From: Flaccisagitta enflata
Lineage: Eukaryota > Chaetognatha > Sagittoidea > Aphragmophora
Assembly: GCA_965153355.1 (NCBI GenBank)
Contig: OZ231126.1
Span: forward strand, 28,892,001-28,956,000
Length of the DNA stretch: 64,000 bases
Reading direction: 5' to 3'
Shown here: one piece after another, positions 60,501-64,000 of the stretch
Numbering within the stretch: the first letter of the stretch is position 1
Layout of the letters: each line of letters opens with the position of its first letter
Position numbers and translations under genes: made by a program
The notes under the pieces: generated by a model
What the model saw: only the letters and a program-made list of their open reading frames with translations
The model's database searches: none
What the model was told of the DNA's origin: nothing

Positions 60501-62898
60501 TCCATCTTCAAAAAAGGTGGGATTTTCTTCAGGATAACCAGGTGTTCCTGACTACTTTAACACGGAATAAATCTACAATTTTTTCTACATGTTTGTTAAG
60601 CCAACCTGATCTTTTATATAAATACCTATCCCTTAACCAGCGGAAGAACGAGAGGGACAAGACACTTGCGCCTGTCCGGAAGTAGAGGCATACATACAAT
60701 TGGCTGGAGACAGCGAAAGCGCTTCCCAAGCGTGGATTCGCTTTTTCCGAGACTTCCTCTTTCCTACAACCAAGGTTTCGTTAGAAGGTATTGTCTACAT
60801 TAATGTCTTTACCCAGCAACAGCCGCTAAAACCTAAACTGCCAATTTCGACGTCTTTCTTCGTTCCTGTTACATCTTTTTTTTTTTTTGCTTTCTTTTTT
60901 TTTTTTTTTGCTTTGTTTTCTTTTTTTCTTGTTTTCTTTTTTTCTTGCTTTCTTTTTTTTCCTTGCTCTCTTTTTTTTCCTTGCTTTCTTTCTTACATTC
61001 CTTTTTTCTTGCTTTCTTTCTTTTTCTTTCTTTTTTCTTTCTTTTTTTTGCTTTCTTTTTCTTGCTTTCTTTTTCTTGCTTTTTCTTGCTTTCTTTTTTT
61101 CTTGCTTTCTTTTTTTTCTTGCTTTCTTTTTTTTTTCTTGCTTTCTTTTTTTCTTGCTTTCTTTTTTCTTGCTTTCTTTTCTTTTCTTGCTTTCTTTTTT
61201 TTTCTTGCTTTCTTTTCTTTTCTTGCTTTCTTTTTTTTTCTTGCTTTCTTTTTTTTTCTTGCTTTTTTAACTTGCTCACTTTTTCTTTCTTTCTTTCTCC
61301 AACTTTTATCTCGTATTATTCCTTGTAACATTTAATTTCTTCTTTATTGGCGGTTGCCCATAACCTGTACTAGTGATTTCGTTACTACTGCCTTTTCATC
61401 ACTACTGACACTATCGTTAGTGCAAACAGTTTTCACTTCGGGCGCTGTTTTGGTTTTCTGCCACTAACTTAGGAACCTACGAACTGGCTGTCATTGACAA
61501 CATGGCTAGTCGTCATGCGAGTCTATCTGGGAATATCGCCCTGGACGCTCAGGCACATGGCATCTTTCTTCTGCACCAAGAAAATGCTCAAACGGCAAAA
61601 ATTTGGCCCATGAGCACGATAAAGAAAGTGGAAGTGGTTCCCACTGACATACCGCAAGACTCAGAAAAGATCCTCAGCATCGTCATCAAAGACCCGACAA
61701 AAGGGTATGTCACAATCCAATGAGCAAAACTCATAGCTTGTAAAATAGTTTTCGACAATCAAATAAGGACTGACCCTAAAGAGCATGGATGCATTTTAAA
61801 ATTTCCTCTTTTCACCTTGTCAGGGGCGAGGAGCAAGAATTCTGCTTCTTCTCGCAAAAGCCTTTGAACGAGCTGGGCAAAAAATTGACGACCATGCATC
61901 TGTCTCATCAAAACGCCGCGCCATCTCCACTGCCGGTTGCCTCGAGACTGAAGCGTGGGGACAAATCAAAATCCATGGCTGACATCCACCTACAACGCCA
62001 GATAACGTCTTTGTCACTTAAATCCGACGACAGCGACTCATTGCATGAATGCAAAGAAGCGTTTGATGAGTCGAGTGAAGAAATTCCGCCAAATTTGGTC
62101 GCGGACTACCAGCAAGGGGAAGGCCTGAAAGTATTGAGCAAAACGCGGATTGACAATAGATCCTGCCCGATCAAAAATCGACCATTGCCGAGAACTCCCG
62201 TGGTAAGAAGGGAATTTGGCTCTAGAGACGACACCTATTACGCTTACAGAGCCAAAATGGAACGAGAAACGAGCGTCCCCAGTCCACTGGCGAAGCAACC
62301 AAGCAGGGACAGTGGCAGAGACAGCACCGGAAGAGACAGCAGCACTTTCGGAGACGACAACCCCTTCCATTCTACGCAATCCAACGAGACTGGAATACCT
62401 TCTTCCTCGACAGGCAGTGACGCTAAGACTAGAAGAGGAGACAGTGGTGCCATGTCGGATGAGCCAGAGGACGTGCGGTTCTTTACCGAACCGGAGGAAA
62501 CTTTTGAGGACCCTTACACAACTATGAACTCCGATGAAGGTGGAGACCCAGGAGTATTACATAATCCACAGGATCACCTCCCCGGACATGTTCTTTTCAG
62601 CGAAGAGTCCACTTACAGCGGGGAGACCATAATAGCTTCTCGTGGCTCCATCGATAACACTTACTTGGCAGAGGACGGCGAAGTGTACAATAAACTGAAG
62701 GATGACGGAAAACCCGGCAAGAAAAACTTGGAGGAATTTCTTGGAATGTATGACTGGCAGAGACCTTCAGTGCCCCCGAAAAATAGGGCCGAGTCGATTA
62801 TCGCCGATTTGCCGACACCTGGAAAAGCAGACCCGGTGGTGAAACAAGATCCGTCAATAACGTATGGTAGGATCACGAGTTACCATTGTTACAGTTGA
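50751..62898 (+). CDS. PH-PTB docking protein (DOK/IRS-like adaptor), probably 3'-incomplete
   Basis: Docking proteins sit under receptor tyrosine kinases: the PH domain binds membrane lipid, the IRS-type PTB domain binds NPxY-type phosphotyrosine, and tail tyrosines recruit SH2 proteins. Six exons join in phase (50751-50840, 58103-58284, 60470-60516, 60641-60787, 61473-61704, 61824-62898) to give 590 residues. Residues 13 to about 140 form a PH domain: [14 protein letters not shown] and the C-terminal helix with an invariant-position Trp in [13 protein letters not shown]. Residues 156 to about 255 form a PTB fold: [17 protein letters not shown], the WP core of [14 protein letters not shown], and [18 protein letters not shown]. 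The tail has YTTM (a PI3K-type YxxM), [14 protein letters not shown], and SH3 ligands RPLPRTP and PSVPPK. The start codon follows an in-frame TGA. The terminal stop lies inside a transposon end, and a donor-like ATG|gtagga at 62866 offers another route. Assignment to DOK rather than IRS is by fold and layout, not by close identity. Confidence 0.82.
50841..51260. other. Docking-protein intron 1, start; nothing recognised
   Basis: Unique sequence between the exon 1 donor and the first repeat element. Confidence 0.4.
51587..52036. repeat. 19-bp minisatellite, about 24 copies
   Basis: Unit AGTAGTTGAAGATGATGAC, nearly invariant; preceded by poly(A) at 51490-51532. Confidence 0.96.
52562..53886 (+). 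mobile_element. Hairpin-tailed element, GTCCGCGACGGAA type, nested
   Basis: Head GGGTCCGCGACGGAAGGGGG with the 13-mer at 52578-52590; six to seven units of ~150 bp (CTTCCATTTAGAGACTCC, TTGGTTGAAAAATGCC, GGCTGGTTGGGTGGTAGGCT) in the middle; tail hairpin 53851-53881 then AAAAAA. The 13-mer is the exact complement of the tail 3' arm. Confidence 0.78.
54180..54845. other. Region 3' of G-beta, nothing recognised
   Basis: It probably contains the G-beta 3' UTR; no AATAAA on the minus strand seen. Confidence 0.4.
54846..55581 (-). CDS. GNB1: G-beta exon 2
   Basis: It encodes [13 protein letters not shown] through LLKIWN and the stop TAA, that is blades 2-7. I saw no AATAAA in the following few hundred bases. 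Confidence 0.96.
54846..56093 (-). CDS. GNB1: Heterotrimeric G-protein beta subunit (G-beta 1 class)
   Basis: G-beta pairs with G-gamma as a membrane-bound propeller that binds G-alpha-GDP and signals to channels, PLC and kinases after receptor activation. Two exons (55804-56093 and 54846-55581), split by a 222-bp intron with CTGAG|gtaagg and ttcag|ATCC, encode 341 residues, the normal length. The N-terminal coiled coil is [20 protein letters not shown]; seven WD40 blades follow, with [63 protein letters not shown] and a C-terminal [11 protein letters not shown]. It is clearly of the beta1-4 class, not beta5. Blades 5 and 6 carry unusual residues ([19 protein letters not shown]). The gene lies antisense in intron 1 of the docking-protein gene. 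Confidence 0.97.
55804..56093 (-). CDS. GNB1: G-beta exon 1
   Basis: It encodes residues 1-96 and two bases of Arg97. The ATG has A at -3. It covers the coiled coil and blade 1 and ends [10 protein letters not shown]. Confidence 0.96.
56395..56931 (-). CDS. CaMKII association (hub) domain-only protein
   Basis: The hub domain of Ca2+/calmodulin-dependent kinase II forms the 12-14-mer core of the holoenzyme. This single-exon reading frame of 178 residues carries a full hub, from [20 protein letters not shown] through [39 protein letters not shown] and [20 protein letters not shown]. The first 48 or so residues ([20 protein letters not shown] and onward) look like no kinase or calmodulin-binding segment, and no kinase exon is recognisable on this strand between here and 64000. 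The ATG at 56931 is my start; the frame stays open for five codons more without an ATG. It could also be a terminal exon with acceptor aaactaag at 56924. It lies about 300 bp upstream of G-beta on the same strand, inside the docking-protein intron. Confidence 0.85.
   Translation of the reverse strand: MKLSFSDKGTNFLHVPAYTFTFPKDGTVEDANNNRYTQLENYIQGRKREVVQVTETLLKVIASGDYETYTKMTTPNLTCFEPEAVGNLVEGMEFHKFYFVSGLHDSSRLKNTTLVNPYVHLLGDDAACIAYVRLVQFIDKTGCPQTNNSEETRVWQKRDGNWLCVHFHRSGAPSVVAK
57081..57323 (-). CDS. Possible small mitochondrial-targeted protein
   Basis: I do not recognise this gene. The frame begins [20 protein letters not shown], an Arg-rich, acid-free amphipathic stretch typical of a mitochondrial presequence, and continues [20 protein letters not shown] second frame over the 3' half ends [10 protein letters not shown], and its stop is followed directly by AATAAATAAATAAA, a polyadenylation signal on this strand. 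A short intron between the two frames, or one frame alone, would fit; I cannot decide which. It lies upstream of the hub-domain gene on the same strand and inside the docking-protein intron. Confidence 0.35.
   Translation of the reverse strand: MMLTFLRRLPNAARPVARRNLSFAISGNLEKLPAAGLKKEATYFHARLQSTLTQGRGEGEGAPSLQAMGPEGGLLKKINK
57324..58102. other. Docking-protein intron 1, right part; nothing recognised
   Basis: Unique except GTCTGTCTGTCGGTCTCTAA at about 57880, similar to 35318-35335. Confidence 0.4.
58103..58284 (+). CDS. Docking protein exon 2 (PH domain core)
   Basis: The acceptor is attgatccag and the donor is GTCAG|gtggga, leaving phase 2. It encodes [14 protein letters not shown] and then [15 protein letters not shown], the K-x-W-K-R and L-x-x-Y strand pattern of PH domains. 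A GAAA microsatellite begins about 30 bases after the donor. Confidence 0.8.
58310..58460. repeat. (GAAA)n microsatellite in docking-protein intron 2
   Basis: GAAAGAAAGTCGAAGAGAAA units starting about 30 bases after the exon 2 donor. Confidence 0.95.
58480..59270. other. Docking-protein intron 2, short duplications only
   Basis: TACACTACAGTGTACGTC is duplicated at 58555-58595 and AGAATGTTAGTCTATGACAA is duplicated at 58646-58695; otherwise unique. Confidence 0.45.
59274..59308. repeat. (GGAA)n microsatellite
   Basis: About eight GGAA units. Confidence 0.95.
59324..59770. mobile_element. TIR MITE, uninterrupted copy (ends GCACGCCGTATTTT / AAAATACAGCGTGTAC)
   Basis: It is a reverse-complement copy of 2721-4010 without the 850-bp insertion. 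It contains CATTTTCTCATTG, which corresponds to the insertion point in the other copy. Confidence 0.82.
59846..59966 (-). mobile_element. Head fragments of a hairpin-tailed element
   Basis: CTGCCCACCCGCAACCGAAT and CCTGTATCCGGCCTTGTCTG; the preceding CCCACAATGCTGCTCC is duplicated. No tail. Confidence 0.6.
59967..60469. other. Docking-protein intron 2, right end; nothing recognised
   Basis: Unique sequence up to the exon 3 acceptor. Confidence 0.4.
60470..60516 (+). CDS. Docking protein exon 3 (PH strand, 47 nt)
   Basis: The acceptor is cccattgcag and the donor is AAAAAAG|gtggga. Read in the phase demanded by exon 2 it gives [15 protein letters not shown], a typical PH beta-5 (FAFSIF). Using the next GT at 60540 would break the frame of exon 4, so the earlier donor is preferred. 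Confidence 0.65.
60641..60787 (+). CDS. Docking protein exon 4 (PH C-terminal helix)
   Basis: The acceptor is cttaaccag and the donor is GAAG|gtattg. It encodes [19 protein letters not shown] followed by IRFFRDF, the closing PH helix with its conserved Trp. The upstream gtttcg at 60773 is a weaker donor and is in the wrong phase. Confidence 0.75.
60870..61300. repeat. Pyrimidine minisatellite TTTCTTGCTTTCTTTTT
   Basis: Units of 12-19 bp in docking-protein intron 4; the Phe/Leu/Ser-rich frame is an artefact. Confidence 0.95.
61473..61704 (+). CDS. Docking protein exon 5 (PTB N-terminal half)
   Basis: The acceptor is ccactaacttag and the donor is AAAAGG|gtatgt, giving 76 full codons. It holds [18 protein letters not shown] and [14 protein letters not shown]. 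The position where many IRS/DOK PTB domains have paired Arg after the WP core has Lys-Lys here. Confidence 0.82.
61824..62898 (+). CDS. Docking protein exon 6 (PTB end and signalling tail)
   Basis: The acceptor is caccttgtcag. It encodes [20 protein letters not shown] and a long acidic/Ser-rich tail with [32 protein letters not shown] and [13 protein letters not shown]. The reading frame stops at 62896-62898, inside a CAGTTGAACCTC transposon terminus. A possible donor at 62866 would cut this exon shorter. Confidence 0.8.
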
Positions 62899-63020
62899 AC
62901 CTCGCTCTAATGGACCCGCCAACAACAGAATTCCGCCTATAACAGATGCGACTTCATATTCCCTTGAAGTTATTTTTGTTTTCATTTCCTTTGTTGGCAA
63001 TAACAAAAGTCCATCTATAA
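62892..63020. mobile_element. pogo/Tigger-like terminal fragment overlapping the docking-protein stop
   Basis: TA then CAGTTGAACCTCGCTCTAAT, GAATTCCGCCTATAAC and TTCCCTTGAAGT, as in 38335-38418. The right boundary is unclear. Confidence 0.6.
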
Positions 63021-63027
63021 AAAATCT

Positions 63028-64000
63028 GATCAGTATCTGGGTCCGCGACGGAAGGGGGTTATAGATCACCAATTCCATAAGATCGCTATGACCAAAAGAT
63101 CGCTAACCTCGTAAGTTCGCTAAAACTATAATTCTTTACATTAAGAGCCTCCATACAAAGTTTCATGCAAATCCGATGAAAAATGGCAAAGTTATGCACA
63201 TTTTTCACTTTTAGGCTAGTAGGGTGGTTGGTTGGTAAACTGGTTTGGATAAATAGTGTGCATATGTTGAGTTCTTTCATTTAGAGACTCCATACCAAGT
63301 TTCAACCAAATTGGTTGAAAAATGTCCAATTTATGCAAGTTTTTAACTTTTAGGCCGGTAAGCTGGTTGGGTGGTAGGTGGGTTTGGCTGGTTGGCATGC
63401 TCAAACATAAATAAATCACATACATGTGCTGAGTCCTTCCATTTAGAGACTCCATACCAAATTTCAACGAAATTGGTTGAAAAACGCCAAAGATATGCAC
63501 ATTTTTCACTTTTAGGCTGGTAGGCTGATTGAGTGGTAGGCTGGTTTGACAGGATAAATAGTGTACATATGTTGAGTTCTTCCATTTAGAGACTCCATAC
63601 CAAGTTTCAACCAAATTGGTTGAAAAATGTAAAAGTTATGCAAGTTTTCACTTTTGGTGGTAGGCTGGTTGGGTGGTAGGTCGGTTTGCAGTTAGCATGC
63701 TCAAATGCATATAAATCACATGTATGTTGAGTCCTTCCATTTAGAGACTCCACACCAAATTTCAACAAAATCGGTTGAAAAATGCCAAAGATATGCACAT
63801 TTTTCATTTTTAGGCTGGTAGGCTGGTTGGGTGGTAGGCTGGTTTGACAGGATAAATAGTGTGCATATGTTGAGTTCTTCCATTTAGAGACTCCATACCA
63901 AGTTTCAACCAAATCAGTTGAAAAATGACAAAGTTACGCAAGTTTTTCACTTTTAGGCCGGTTGGCTGGTTGGGTGGTAGGTCGGTTTGGCCGGTTAGCA
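63028..64000 (+). mobile_element. Partial hairpin-tailed element (GTCCGCGACGGAA head) with ~150-bp tandem repeats
   Basis: Head GGGTCCGCGACGGAAGGGGG with the 13-mer at 63041-63053, then alternating ~150-bp units matching 52562-53886. The tail lies beyond the right edge. Confidence 0.75.

Noticed and set aside
60470-60541. Alternative reading of docking exon 3 as [20 protein letters not shown] with a donor at 60540
   Set aside because: Its phase leads to a stop in exon 4, whereas the donor at 60516 joins both neighbours in phase.
60700-61335. 211-codon Phe/Leu-rich frame as a membrane protein
   Set aside because: Only its first ~29 codons are docking-protein exon 4; the rest is a pyrimidine minisatellite in the intron.

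Overview
This window is animal nuclear DNA. The genes are split by GT-AG introns and encode metazoan signalling and cytoskeletal proteins, embedded in a very large load of microsatellites, minisatellites and short non-autonomous transposons. I cannot name the species. The G-beta and CaMKII-hub sequences are clearly animal but diverged from vertebrate and insect forms, so a marine or otherwise non-model invertebrate is my best guess. I saw no rRNA, tRNA, CRISPR array or prokaryotic operon.

Left part (1-41422, minus strand): one long gene for a CLASP-family microtubule plus-end protein. The start codon is at 41422. Five exons (41303-41422, 38669-38788, 38015-38155, 36340-36543, 28492-28678) join in phase into a complete TOG1 domain. 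A Ser-rich linker exon with an SxIP motif (6241-7408) and four more exons (5380-5607, 4072-4139, 2424-2484, 1665-1848) lead into TOG2, which runs off the left edge. Its introns hold most of the repeats.

Right part (50751-62898, plus strand): a gene with a PH domain followed by an IRS/DOK-type PTB domain and a tyrosine- and proline-motif tail, that is, a docking-protein (DOK/IRS-like) adaptor. I assembled six exons with matching phases. Its 7.3 kb first intron holds genes on the opposite strand: a two-exon G-protein beta subunit (54846-56093), a single-exon protein that is only the CaMKII association (hub) domain (56395-56931), and a possible small mitochondrial protein (57081-57323). The CLASP and docking-protein genes are head to head with about 9.3 kb between their start codons.

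Repeats fall into recognisable systems. (1) Elements with a 3' hairpin whose 3' arm plus part of its loop is exactly complementary to a short motif near the 5' end; the motif differs between copies but the complementarity is kept (8007, 12089, 17455, 19212, 19581, 28203, 31202, 32175, 51268, 52562). One of them has had its 131-bp tail amplified into about 37 tandem copies (12540-17436). (2) Elements bounded by a GTCGCAAAAGCG-type end and a GGCCCC-TTCG-GGGCC hairpin end, each carrying a private ~20-bp minisatellite (2879, 21311, 22929, 30135, 39380, 45365, 45878). (3) Three ~600-bp full-length palindromes with TA duplications and CAGT ends (8429, 29027, 39874), and a fourth unrelated palindrome (35475). 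(4) hAT-like, pogo/Tigger-like and other MITEs. The first system is the strongest candidate for something undescribed.
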